Positions 1 through 5,202 of a DNA stretch of 13,270 bases are shown one piece after another. Position 1 is the stretch's first letter; each line of letters starts with the position of its first letter. This DNA comes from RGIG8767 sp045531685 (GTDB taxonomy: Bacteria > Bacillota > Clostridia > Lachnospirales > Lachnospiraceae). A program made the translations under genes and the position numbers. The notes beneath the pieces were generated by a model. The model worked only from the letters and a program-made list of their open reading frames with translations. It was not told the DNA's origin and did not search any database. The stretch is from NCBI GenBank assembly GCA_045531685.1, contig JAZSEL010000117.1:1-13270 (forward strand), read 5' to 3'.

Positions 1-30
1 CAACACCAACACCAACACCAACACCAACAC
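1..30 (+). repeat. Tandem CAACAC hexamer repeat
   Basis: Five perfect CAACAC units open the window and encode an Asn-Thr repeat in the frame of the truncated gene. The array may continue beyond the left edge. As a short tandem repeat inside a coding frame it could vary in copy number without breaking the frame, and it could also be where an assembly stopped. Confidence 0.9.
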
Positions 31-1084
31 AAACGAAAATGCCAATACTGCACTACAGAAGGAACTTCACACCGAAGTAATTTCTGATAAGGAAATTGCC
101 AAACAGAAAGCCATAGAAGAGCATGAAAAGTATCTTGCCGATATGTACGCTTCACTTTCTCGCGACGGCAATACAATTACCTTCCTTGACGAAAGTTGGA
201 CAGTAGATGATACCGACATGGAGCTTTTTGAGGGCATGAGAGACTTTTCCGCTGATATCGGACACACGGGCATAAAAGAACTTGACAAACAGCTTCAATC
301 GCTTCAGGATATCAACAAATCTAACAAACTCAATCAGCTGAAATTTGGCAAGATACTTTCGGAAATGAGAGAAAAAGGCTATTATAAAAAAGCTACTGCC
401 ACTCTTCAATTACCTGATAATACGTTTGAAACATTCCTTGAAAAATATATAGGTATAAAAAAGCGTACCGCATATCATCGTATAGCACAATATGTAATGT
501 GCTCCGATATTCATGGAGAGATTGACAAACGTGTAATGATGTTCTTCACACCCGCACAAATAGGTGTATTTGAGTCTTACAAGGTAAGCAAAGAACTTAT
601 GCAGACGGTACTCAATGAGCTTACGCCAGAACGTGGCGATATTACCCACATAACACCTGACCGCATACTTGAAACAGTTGAAAACGTAAAAGCCGCCGCT
701 ATTGCCATGAAAAATAATGATACACTTTCCGCAAGAGAAGCACTAGCAATAGCTGACGGAACGCCAAATGTTGTAAATGCTGACGGTGACACTGTTGAGC
801 TGTCAACAGCAACAGTAACACCTGAAAAGCCTGCTGATATTAAAGCAGGAACGAAAACAGACGATATTCTCTACTTTGTATCAACGGACGGTAAGCGCGG
901 CTTGAAAATCAATATTGACGATATGAACAAGATATCGGATATTATCAAAAATGCACCGTCATTCTTTAGAGGTATCGACAACGGTGATTTGGGAATAGAT
1001 ATGTGTAGGGCTGAAAATCACGCATTTATCATAGCATACACCAATAATTTCAGCAAGATTATCACATTCAAGTGCAAATGGTAA
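2..1084 (+). CDS. 5'-truncated gene for probable helix-turn-helix DNA-binding protein
   Basis: The reading frame is open from position 2 to the stop at 1082-1084, so the gene enters the window already in progress. The ATG at 143 has no convincing ribosome-binding site and is probably internal. The visible N-terminus is an Asn-Thr repeat encoded by tandem CAACAC hexamers (1-30), followed by a charged helical stretch. At about 422-493 lies a helix-turn-helix-like segment containing GIKKRTAYHRIAQYV, which resembles DNA-binding domains of phage and plasmid regulatory or replication proteins. After it come further helices, a Thr/Pro-rich linker and a compact C-terminal domain. The gene ends just before a repeat-rich non-coding region, an arrangement seen when a regulator or replication protein binds sites beside its own gene. 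A sequence-specific DNA-binding role is inferred. The exact family is not recognised, and a ParB-like or replication-initiation role remains possible. Confidence 0.7.
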   Translation, partial: NTNTNTNTNTNENANTALQKELHTEVISDKEIAKQKAIEEHEKYLADMYASLSRDGNTITFLDESWTVDDTDMELFEGMRDFSADIGHTGIKELDKQLQSLQDINKSNKLNQLKFGKILSEMREKGYYKKATATLQLPDNTFETFLEKYIGIKKRTAYHRIAQYVMCSDIHGEIDKRVMMFFTPAQIGVFESYKVSKELMQTVLNELTPERGDITHITPDRILETVENVKAAAIAMKNNDTLSAREALAIADGTPNVVNADGDTVELSTATVTPEKPADIKAGTKTDDILYFVSTDGKRGLKINIDDMNKISDIIKNAPSFFRGIDNGDLGIDMCRAENHAFIIAYTNNFSKIITFKCKW

Positions 1085-1091
1085 ATTGAAT

Positions 1092-1120
1092 AGCAGGGAC
1101 GGATAAAATCCGCCCTTGCT
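1092..1120 (+). terminator. Hairpin after the HTH gene, terminator-like without a U-tract
   Basis: A 13-bp stem (1092-1104 with 1108-1120, two G-U pairs) closes an AAA loop 7 bases after the stop codon. No T-run follows, so it may be an mRNA 3'-end stabiliser or a weak terminator rather than a classic intrinsic one. Confidence 0.5.
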
Positions 1121-1188
1121 AACTATCATATAATTAGAGTATCTAACTAATAGTTATGCAAGGCTAACTGAAAAATGTTAGCCCTTGC
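1114..1188 (+). repeat. Nested inverted repeats forming mutually exclusive hairpins
   Basis: CCTTGCTAACTA (1114-1125) can pair with TAGTTATGCAAGG (1151-1163) with one bulge. The segment at 1158-1168 can instead pair with 1177-1188 (GTTAGCCCTTGC, one bulged C) across an 8-base loop. The two folds share 1158-1163 and cannot form together. The left arm also overlaps the preceding hairpin. Alternative RNA folding or a recombination/binding site are both possible; no function is proven. Confidence 0.55.
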
Positions 1189-1195
1189 TAACTAC

Positions 1196-1235
1196 TTTAT
1201 CGTTTTATCACTTTATCACTTTATCACTTTATCAC
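1196..1235 (+). repeat. TTTATCAC iteron array
   Basis: Four perfect 8-bp TTTATCAC units run head to tail at 1204-1235, preceded by a degenerate unit (TTTATCGT, 1196-1203). Short tandem iterons in a non-coding region next to a DNA-binding protein gene are typical of replication or partition control regions. Here that role is inferred from position only. Confidence 0.85.
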
Positions 1236-1360
1236 CTTTAATCATTAAAGTTCCAATCTGACACTTTAATACATTAAACTGGTAAACCTACCTGTTCAGT
1301 ATACTTTAACACATTAAACCGGTAAACCTACCAAACCGGTAGGATTTAGCACTTTAACAC
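1236..1360 (+). repeat. Dyads and 32-bp direct repeat in the control region
   Basis: CTTTAATCATTAAAG (1236-1250) is a perfect dyad. Related dyads follow at 1264-1279 and 1304-1319, and a half copy at about 1349-1360. The last two full dyads sit inside a 32-bp direct repeat (1261-1292 and 1301-1332; 29 of 32 identical, 40-bp period) that ends in GGTAAACCTACC. A short AAACCGGTA repeat (1316-1324, 1333-1341) adds more GGTA/TACC symmetry. The ordered spacing looks like an array of protein-binding sites. Confidence 0.75.
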
Positions 1361-1411
1361 TGTGAAGCGCTAAAGCGTTAAATTTAACTTTACAGAAAAT
1401 TTTATTAAGTA

Positions 1412-1426
1412 GTGCCATTTTGGCAC
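1412..1426. promoter_or_regulatory. Palindrome copy 1 (exact), control region
   Basis: GTGCCATTTTGGCAC. It lies in the left arm of the 24-bp inverted repeat. Confidence 0.9.
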
Positions 1427-1478
1427 TTAATATTGAGTATATAGCGGTTATCGTCATTGTCCGCATCTCCTACTTAAT

Positions 1479-1493
1479 ATGCCATTTTGGCAC
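1479..1493. promoter_or_regulatory. Palindrome copy 2 (one mismatch), overlaps P1 -35
   Basis: ATGCCATTTTGGCAC; A replaces the first G. Its right half supplies the TTGGCA -35 box of P1. Confidence 0.85.
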
Positions 1494-1516
1494 TATTTAA
1501 TAAAGTTTTCTATAAT
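1487..1516 (+). promoter_or_regulatory. Predicted promoter P1, -35 inside the palindrome
   Basis: TTGGCA (1487-1492, 5 of 6 to the sigma-A consensus) and a perfect TATAAT (1511-1516) are separated by 18 bp. The -35 box is the right half of palindrome copy 2, so a protein bound to that palindrome would compete with RNA polymerase. It reads towards the small early genes. Confidence 0.6.
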
Positions 1517-1562
1517 CAGCCGGGTTTAAAAATTAACGCATCAAAATTTTTTTTTCATGTCA

Positions 1563-1577
1563 GTGCCACTTTGGCAC
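1563..1577. promoter_or_regulatory. Palindrome copy 3 (exact), operator of P2
   Basis: GTGCCACTTTGGCAC, ending 3 bases before the TG of the extended -10. Confidence 0.9.
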
Positions 1578-1589
1578 TCATGATATAAT
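1563..1589 (+). promoter_or_regulatory. Predicted extended -10 promoter P2 with palindromic operator
   Basis: TGATATAAT (1581-1589) matches the extended -10 form TGnTATAAT exactly. A perfect palindrome copy (1563-1577) occupies the spacer and -35 region and leaves no good separate -35 box. The geometry suits either repression by occlusion or activation of a -35-less promoter. Transcription would start near 1596, ahead of the 37-codon ORF. Confidence 0.6.
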
Positions 1590-1606
1590 ATATGGGTATC
1601 GCTTCT

Positions 1607-1809
1607 GAGTGGAACGATATAACGTGTAGAACACAAGGGCGGGCGGGAACACTCAAGTAATATTTATAAGGAGTTAATAAATTATATGGAATGTAAATTA
1701 AAAGATACCTGTCCATTTTTCTTTGACGGAAAATGTGACTTTGATTGTATACAGTTTTGGAGTCTCGCACGACTTAAAAGTGCTTATTATATCAATTAAC
1801 GTTCCACTC
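1607..1809. repeat. 10-bp inverted repeat flanking the small Cys-rich ORF
   Basis: GAGTGGAACG (1607-1616) is the exact reverse complement of CGTTCCACTC (1800-1809). In a transcript from P2 the arms could close a long loop carrying the whole 37-codon ORF. The right arm can also form a local hairpin (GTTCC-ACTC-GGAAC, 1801-1814) just before palindrome copy 4. Confidence 0.45.
1686..1799 (+). CDS. Small Cys-rich protein, 37 aa, unknown function
   Basis: This ORF begins at ATG 1686, preceded by AAGGAG (1668-1673) at a somewhat long 12-base spacing, and ends at TAA 1797-1799. The product has four cysteines at residues 3, 9, 17 and 21 (CX5CX7CX3C) and an aromatic centre, which suggests a small metal-binding or disulfide-rich fold. 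It is the first reading frame downstream of P2 and lies 46 bases before the SSB-like gene, so it would be the first protein of the early transcript. No family is recognised. The ribosome-binding site, position and four-cysteine spacing favour a real gene; its small size is the main doubt. Confidence 0.5.
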   Translation: MECKLKDTCPFFFDGKCDFDCIQFWSLARLKSAYYIN

Positions 1810-1815
1810 GGAACA

Positions 1816-1830
1816 GTGCCAAAACGGCAC
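1816..1830. promoter_or_regulatory. Palindrome copy 4 (one mismatch), before SSB-like gene
   Basis: GTGCCAAAACGGCAC; C replaces T at position 10. It ends 15 bases before ATG 1846, abutting the ribosome-binding site. Confidence 0.85.
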
Positions 1831-1845
1831 AGAAAGGAGAATACT

Positions 1846-2199
1846 ATGAATAAGTATTCTAAACTCTTGGCAGAACAGCATTCACTCTCACGTCTCTGTG
1901 TAGACAGAGAAAAAATCTCAACCGAAGAAGTACTCGGCATTGAACTGACAATTGAAGATGTTGACGTCGCAAAAGATGTCATCATCGACGGCGAACCTAC
2001 TACATTTTCAGTGTACACATTTAAAGAACTTCCCGGGAAATATGTCTACGGCGGTATGAAACTCACAGCCGTGGCAGAGTCTCTGATGGAGATTTCAGAA
2101 AAAGACAGAATATCTGTTGAGAAAATGGATGTGCATATCATGCTCAAGCAGGTACAGCTCAAGAATAAGAACACGTTCACAGACGTTCAGTTCCTGTAA
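1846..2199 (+). CDS. Small SSB-like protein, probable early replication function
   Basis: The start at ATG 1846 is chosen because AAAGGAG (about 1833-1838) lies at good distance; the frame is open further upstream but without a start site. The product is 117 aa. Its centre (about residues 44-75) carries the run TFSVYTFKELPGKYVYGG followed by a predicted helix. A 'KE.P.k..yGG' pattern after beta strands is familiar from small proteins of Gram-positive phages thought to be OB-fold single-stranded DNA-binding proteins, and the C-terminal half is beta-rich. A phi29-type phage needs an SSB for strand-displacement replication, and the size is close to phi29 p5 (about 124 aa). The SSB role is an inference from pattern, size and context. 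The gene sits behind a palindrome copy that abuts its ribosome-binding site. Confidence 0.5.
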   Translation: MNKYSKLLAEQHSLSRLCVDREKISTEEVLGIELTIEDVDVAKDVIIDGEPTTFSVYTFKELPGKYVYGGMKLTAVAESLMEISEKDRISVEKMDVHIMLKQVQLKNKNTFTDVQFL

Positions 2200-2206
2200 T
2201 AATCAG

Positions 2207-2241
2207 TGGCATGGACGGGTTTAAAATCCCGTCCAGTGCCA
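2207..2241 (+). terminator. Hairpin after the SSB-like gene, overlaps a palindrome
   Basis: TGGACGGG (2212-2219) and CCCGTCCA (2228-2235) form an 8-bp stem. It can extend through TGGCA (2207-2211) with TGCCA (2237-2241), leaving G2236 bulged. There is no T-run. The extension uses the left half of palindrome copy 5, so this hairpin and the palindrome's own hairpin exclude each other just before the portal ribosome-binding site. It may be a weak terminator or a translational switch. Confidence 0.45.
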
Positions 2242-2250
2242 AACTGGCAC
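2236..2250. promoter_or_regulatory. Palindrome copy 5 (exact), before portal gene
   Basis: GTGCCAAACTGGCAC, ending 22 bases before ATG 2273 and sharing its left half with the upstream hairpin. Confidence 0.9.
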
Positions 2251-2272
2251 AATGTTAAAGGAGTGTACAAGA

Positions 2273-3694
2273 ATGGACTTAAAAAAATATAAGCCTACAT
2301 TACCGGAAACAGCAAGGCTTTGGAGAAGAATGCTATACAACAAGATAGAAAACATCTTCATCTATGAAAACTTGCCAGAAGAAATACCTGTTAGGTTTTT
2401 TAACCTCTGTCTCTTTAAGACAGGTAAAATGGTATTTTATAAAATAGGGGATAAATTCTGTGTACAACCCTTTACATACACAGATATTCTCAATTGGTAC
2501 TATGTACCTGTATCTGGCAGAGTTGTAAACCCGTATTTACCAAAAGCTAATAATAATTGGGAATTTACAATTGATGATGAAGCTGTAATCTATAATTCGT
2601 CAGCAGATATATACAATGCAAGACCTTTTAGTGTTGTAGCAGATTTAATATGGAAAACAGCTAATCAATTAAGTGAAAACGATATATCATATTACTGTAT
2701 ATCCAGAAATACACGTTTATTGGCAATTCTGACAGCAGAAACAGATTTGCAGAAACGTGAGATGGACAGAATACTTGATAAGATGTATCGTGGTGAAACG
2801 GATATAACTATGGAAGAAAACCTCGTATCTCACATTCGCGCCAACCCTTTGACTCAGAACTCAACCAGAAATACATTGACTGAACTTATTGAGTTTCAGC
2901 AGTATATTCTTGCTAATTTCTATCATAGTTTCGGCATTAACTCAAACTACAACTTAAAACGTGAACAGTTAAACTCCGATGAAATTGATGTAAATCAGGA
3001 AGTACTGCGTCTAAATATTGAAGATATGCTGAAAAATCGTGAGGACGGGGTTTCAAAAATAAACAAAAAATATGGATTAGATATAACTGTATCTCTTAAC
3101 GAAAAGCTGTATGCCACACTTTTGCAATTGACACAGCAAATATTAAATCCAAATGACCCCAATCAAACATCTATGGAAGAGAGGGTTTTAAATCACGAAA
3201 ATAGTGCCATAATGGCACAACAGGAGGAAACAAAAAATGACAGAATATTTACAAGTGATGGGAATAGGTCAGGAAGAACTGATAAGGAAAGTTCAGTTGA
3301 GTCTGAGTCTCCAGAAAATAGAGGGTTGGGAAAGGATGAGACCAGAGGAAACAATAACGAAAGTAGTTCTGGAAGAAACGAACATTCTGTGGCAGAAACA
3401 GACAATAAGAGCGATAATAACACACATAATAATGAGAAATCCGTGGATTATGAACAAGAAAACGTTCGACAAGGAGAGAGCAGAACAGCGTCTGGAAATT
3501 CTTCAGATAATCCAAAGAATGATGAAACCACTACTGATACGTCAACAGCTGGAAACGAAGTGGATTTTGACGGAGACAGAAAAGAATTGGAAAATACGCC
3601 CATACAAATAATAATCAATGCCCCAACAAAAATTAAAACGGAGGAAAATGAAAATGACGACAAACGAACTACTCAATTTAATGAAGAAACATAA
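2273..3694 (+). CDS. Portal (upper collar/connector) protein with long disordered tail
   Basis: This is the dodecameric portal that forms the DNA channel at one capsid vertex and docks the packaging ATPase. ATG 2273 is chosen because AAAGGAG (2257-2263) sits 9 bases upstream; the ATG at 2252 lies before that site. The product is 473 aa. Residues 1 to about 305 follow phi29 gp10: ENLPEEIPVRFF near the N-terminus matches the 'ENLPPTI' region, and the ERVL/LKNREDGVSKINKKYGL stretch matches 'LKSREEACEKINELYGL'. phi29 gp10 is about 309 aa, so the last 160 residues are extra. They are rich in Asn, Ser, Glu, Asp and Thr and probably disordered. The tail keeps a strong RNY codon pattern, so it is truly translated. 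A palindrome copy (3204) marks the junction. The C-terminus overlaps the next gene by 41 bases. Confidence 0.85.
   Translation: MDLKKYKPTLPETARLWRRMLYNKIENIFIYENLPEEIPVRFFNLCLFKTGKMVFYKIGDKFCVQPFTYTDILNWYYVPVSGRVVNPYLPKANNNWEFTIDDEAVIYNSSADIYNARPFSVVADLIWKTANQLSENDISYYCISRNTRLLAILTAETDLQKREMDRILDKMYRGETDITMEENLVSHIRANPLTQNSTRNTLTELIEFQQYILANFYHSFGINSNYNLKREQLNSDEIDVNQEVLRLNIEDMLKNREDGVSKINKKYGLDITVSLNEKLYATLLQLTQQILNPNDPNQTSMEERVLNHENSAIMAQQEETKNDRIFTSDGNRSGRTDKESSVESESPENRGLGKDETRGNNNESSSGRNEHSVAETDNKSDNNTHNNEKSVDYEQENVRQGESRTASGNSSDNPKNDETTTDTSTAGNEVDFDGDRKELENTPIQIIINAPTKIKTEENENDDKRTTQFNEET
3204..3218. promoter_or_regulatory. Palindrome copy 6 (exact), inside portal gene
   Basis: GTGCCATAATGGCAC, encoding part of NSAIMAQ. 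It ends 18 bases before the internal ATG 3237 and marks the start of the portal's extra tail. Confidence 0.9.
3237..3611 (+). CDS. Possible overlapping gene inside the portal tail, 124 aa
   Basis: This frame lies wholly within the portal gene in another register. Its ATG is preceded by a near-perfect AGGAGG (3222-3227) at 9 bases, and by palindrome copy 6 (3204-3218) directly before that. The same palindrome, then ribosome-binding site, then ATG order precedes the SSB-like and capsid genes. The product is basic and predicted to be mostly helical, with Leu/Ile/Lys/Glu-rich segments. No family is recognised. The portal frame is clearly coding here, so if this gene is real it arose by overprinting. 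A chance ORF opposite a low-complexity tail is the alternative. A missing scaffold protein could be encoded here, but only the small, helical character points that way. Confidence 0.35.
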   Translation: MTEYLQVMGIGQEELIRKVQLSLSLQKIEGWERMRPEETITKVVLEETNILWQKQTIRAIITHIIMRNPWIMNKKTFDKERAEQRLEILQIIQRMMKPLLIRQQLETKWILTETEKNWKIRPYK

Positions 3695-4106
3695 TATTCC
3701 GCAGTCAAGTATTAACGCTCTTTCAGAAAGACACATTAATGCACTCGAAAAAATACCTATAGGGGTTTTTGAGGACTTCATCGAAAATGGTATAAATGCT
3801 GAGGGGTATCATGACGGAGGTGTAGGTGAAAATCCTTTAGGTCTTGACTGTGGCGAATGTAGTAGAAATTTCTGCTTAGGCTGTGATGTCTGGAATGACT
3901 TAACAATGCTCTGCGGTATCTTTGGAATTAAGTATAAAAAAGAAACATTGCCTGATTTGGAAAGATATATACTTGTTCCAAAATGGGGCTTATTATCCAG
4001 AGAAAACTTCATCAGAAAATTTGGAGCTGACGCTGCAAAGCGTTTTGATGACAACTGTCCAACTGAAGATGATATACATAATATTATTAATTTCCGCGGT
4101 TGGTAA
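3654..4106 (+). CDS. Small CX2CX4CX2C protein between portal and lower collar, unknown
   Basis: The start at ATG 3654 has GGAGG (3640-3644) 9 bases upstream; ATG 3648 is too close to that site. The product is 150 aa. Residues 66-77 read CGECSRNFCLGC, a CX2CX4CX2C knuckle-like cluster that could bind zinc, with a further Cys at 87. The N-terminus is a predicted amphipathic helix; the C-terminus is acidic and then ends in an FRGW motif. The gene overlaps the end of the portal gene by 41 bases and ends 17 bases before the lower collar gene, so it is translated within the head-tail connector block. It matches no phi29 protein I can name. Function unknown; a metal-binding regulatory or accessory role is a guess from the cysteines only. 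Confidence 0.75.
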   Translation: MTTNELLNLMKKHNIPQSSINALSERHINALEKIPIGVFEDFIENGINAEGYHDGGVGENPLGLDCGECSRNFCLGCDVWNDLTMLCGIFGIKYKKETLPDLERYILVPKWGLLSRENFIRKFGADAAKRFDDNCPTEDDIHNIINFRGW

Positions 4107-4123
4107 AATGAAAGGAAAAATAA

Positions 4124-5170
4124 ATGTGCGTTATCTTATCAAACGTTTCTTTAAGAAAATGGGTAGAGCAAAACCCTGATACAAACCCTTTTACAAATTG
4201 TGCCAATGTGGCACGATTTGGGGGTGCAGATTTTCTCTGGTCTGAATTTCAATACCGCTACAATAATAAGGAAGTTTTCTATCCTGATGAGTTTGTAGCC
4301 GAAGTTGAACGGGTTTTTCTTCTTAACCAATATAAGTTTATTTCATTACTGGAAACAACTCAGGCAAACTATGATATGTTTACAAACTATCAGGTTGAAA
4401 AGATTGGTTCGGAAATTGACACAAAAGACCTATCACGAGCACATTCAGGAACAGACTCATTAACACGGAATATGACTGAGACTGAAAGACCTGCTGAAAT
4501 TATTGACAGAGTCACAACACCGACAACTGAAATAACAGAGACAGAAACGCCTGCGCTAACCACCACTGAAACATCTACACCACGAGTTGTTGAAACTTCT
4601 ACGCGTACACCAAACACACAGAGTGAAACAACAGATATTCCCCGGGTTTCAACGACAACAGAGGTTACACCTTTAGGATATTCTGACTCTATGTCAAGAA
4701 CTACGTATGATGATGCAAATCATAAACCTGTGGAAATGACAGTACACACACCGTCATCTGGTTCAGAAGTTACAACTGTTACACCTACATCGGGAACAAA
4801 TACAAGTGTAACCGTGACAACTGGTACAGAACAAACAGAAGTATCGCGTACCGGTGAAGATACAAAAGAAACAGAAACAACAGGTACAAACACAAAGGTA
4901 AGCGCATATACTGACGGTAACATAACAGAACGAGAGAGCCATTCTGGCACTAACACAACTACTACAACAGGTACTGACGGTAAAACATACAGTTCTCAGA
5001 CTAATGACACCGGAACAGATGTACTGTCATTCCAGAATAGAATGGACAAAGGGTTTATGTATAGACCGCCACAAGATGCTATAAAGGACGAACGTACAAT
5101 AGCTATGTTCTCCCTTGTAGATATAATTCTTAAAGATGTTGAGTCTGCAACTCTCATCTCAGTTTACTGA
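4124..5170 (+). CDS. Probable lower collar (head-tail connector) protein, Thr-rich
   Basis: ATG 4124 follows AAAGGA (4111-4116) at good spacing. The product is 348 aa; phi29 gp11, the lower collar protein, is about 293 aa. Three parts are visible: a folded N-terminal domain (about 1-115), a long Thr/Ser/Glu-rich low-complexity middle (about 118-290) with repeated TGT, TET and TTT units, and a conserved-looking C-terminus (about 295-348, containing LSFQNRMDKGF). The same three-part plan occurs in connector proteins of many small Gram-positive podophages. The gene lies between portal and capsid genes, which fits a connector that joins the portal to the tail. The assignment rests on architecture and context, not on a clear motif. 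Two palindrome copies (4200, 4936) lie inside it. Confidence 0.6.
   Translation: MCVILSNVSLRKWVEQNPDTNPFTNCANVARFGGADFLWSEFQYRYNNKEVFYPDEFVAEVERVFLLNQYKFISLLETTQANYDMFTNYQVEKIGSEIDTKDLSRAHSGTDSLTRNMTETERPAEIIDRVTTPTTEITETETPALTTTETSTPRVVETSTRTPNTQSETTDIPRVSTTTEVTPLGYSDSMSRTTYDDANHKPVEMTVHTPSSGSEVTTVTPTSGTNTSVTVTTGTEQTEVSRTGEDTKETETTGTNTKVSAYTDGNITERESHSGTNTTTTTGTDGKTYSSQTNDTGTDVLSFQNRMDKGFMYRPPQDAIKDERTIAMFSLVDIILKDVESATLISVY
4200..4214. promoter_or_regulatory. Palindrome copy 7 (exact), in lower collar gene
   Basis: GTGCCAATGTGGCAC, encoding CANVA near the N-terminus. No ribosome-binding site follows. Confidence 0.9.
4936..4950. promoter_or_regulatory. Palindrome copy 8 (one mismatch), in lower collar gene
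   Basis: GAGCCATTCTGGCAC; A replaces T at position 2. It is the only coding copy in a different codon phase and may be fortuitous. Confidence 0.55.
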
Positions 5171-5185
5171 GTGCCAAAATGGCAC
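5171..5185. promoter_or_regulatory. Palindrome copy 9 (exact), before capsid gene
   Basis: GTGCCAAAATGGCAC starts at the base after the lower collar stop codon and ends 17 bases before ATG 5203. Confidence 0.9.
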
Positions 5186-5202
5186 AGAAAGGGGTTTTAA
5201 AA

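Larger units (their letters stand above)
1394..1511. repeat. 24-bp inverted repeat enclosing two palindrome copies
   Basis: The segment 1394-1417 is repeated in inverted orientation at 1488-1511 with 22 of 24 positions matching. Each arm ends in one half of a GTGCCA-N3-TGGCAC palindrome (copies at 1412 and 1479). The right arm runs directly into a TATAAT box; the left arm has a weaker -10-like TGTAAA at the mirror position on the minus strand. It is probably a compound operator, perhaps with divergent promoters. Confidence 0.7.

Noticed and set aside
1..30. CAACAC tandem repeat as a telomere or terminal repeat
   Set aside because: It lies in the open frame of the following gene and encodes an Asn-Thr repeat; the right end of the window has no matching sequence.
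1196..1332. Short direct repeats as a CRISPR array
   Set aside because: Units are 8 bp without spacers, or two 32-bp copies only 8 bp apart; no cas genes are present.
1634..1650. G-rich GGGCGGGCGGG as a G-quadruplex
   Set aside because: Only three adjacent G-runs are present; the fourth is about 40 bases away.
1555..2018. Minus-strand ORFs of 71 and 106 aa opposite P2 and the SSB-like gene
   Set aside because: No start signals, and they run against promoters and well-supported + strand genes.
3193..3781. Minus-strand ORFs opposite the portal tail
   Set aside because: They are shadows of the low-complexity coding region, without start signals.
3922..4179. 85-aa + strand ORF overlapping the end of the CX2CX4CX2C gene
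   Set aside because: It is out of frame with the well-supported genes on both sides and has no ribosome-binding site; its last 23 codons from ATG 4108 also lack one.
4390..4956. Minus-strand ORFs of 75 and 78 aa opposite the lower collar gene
   Set aside because: They mirror the Thr-rich repeats (giving Val/Ser-rich products), and have no ribosome-binding site or promoter.
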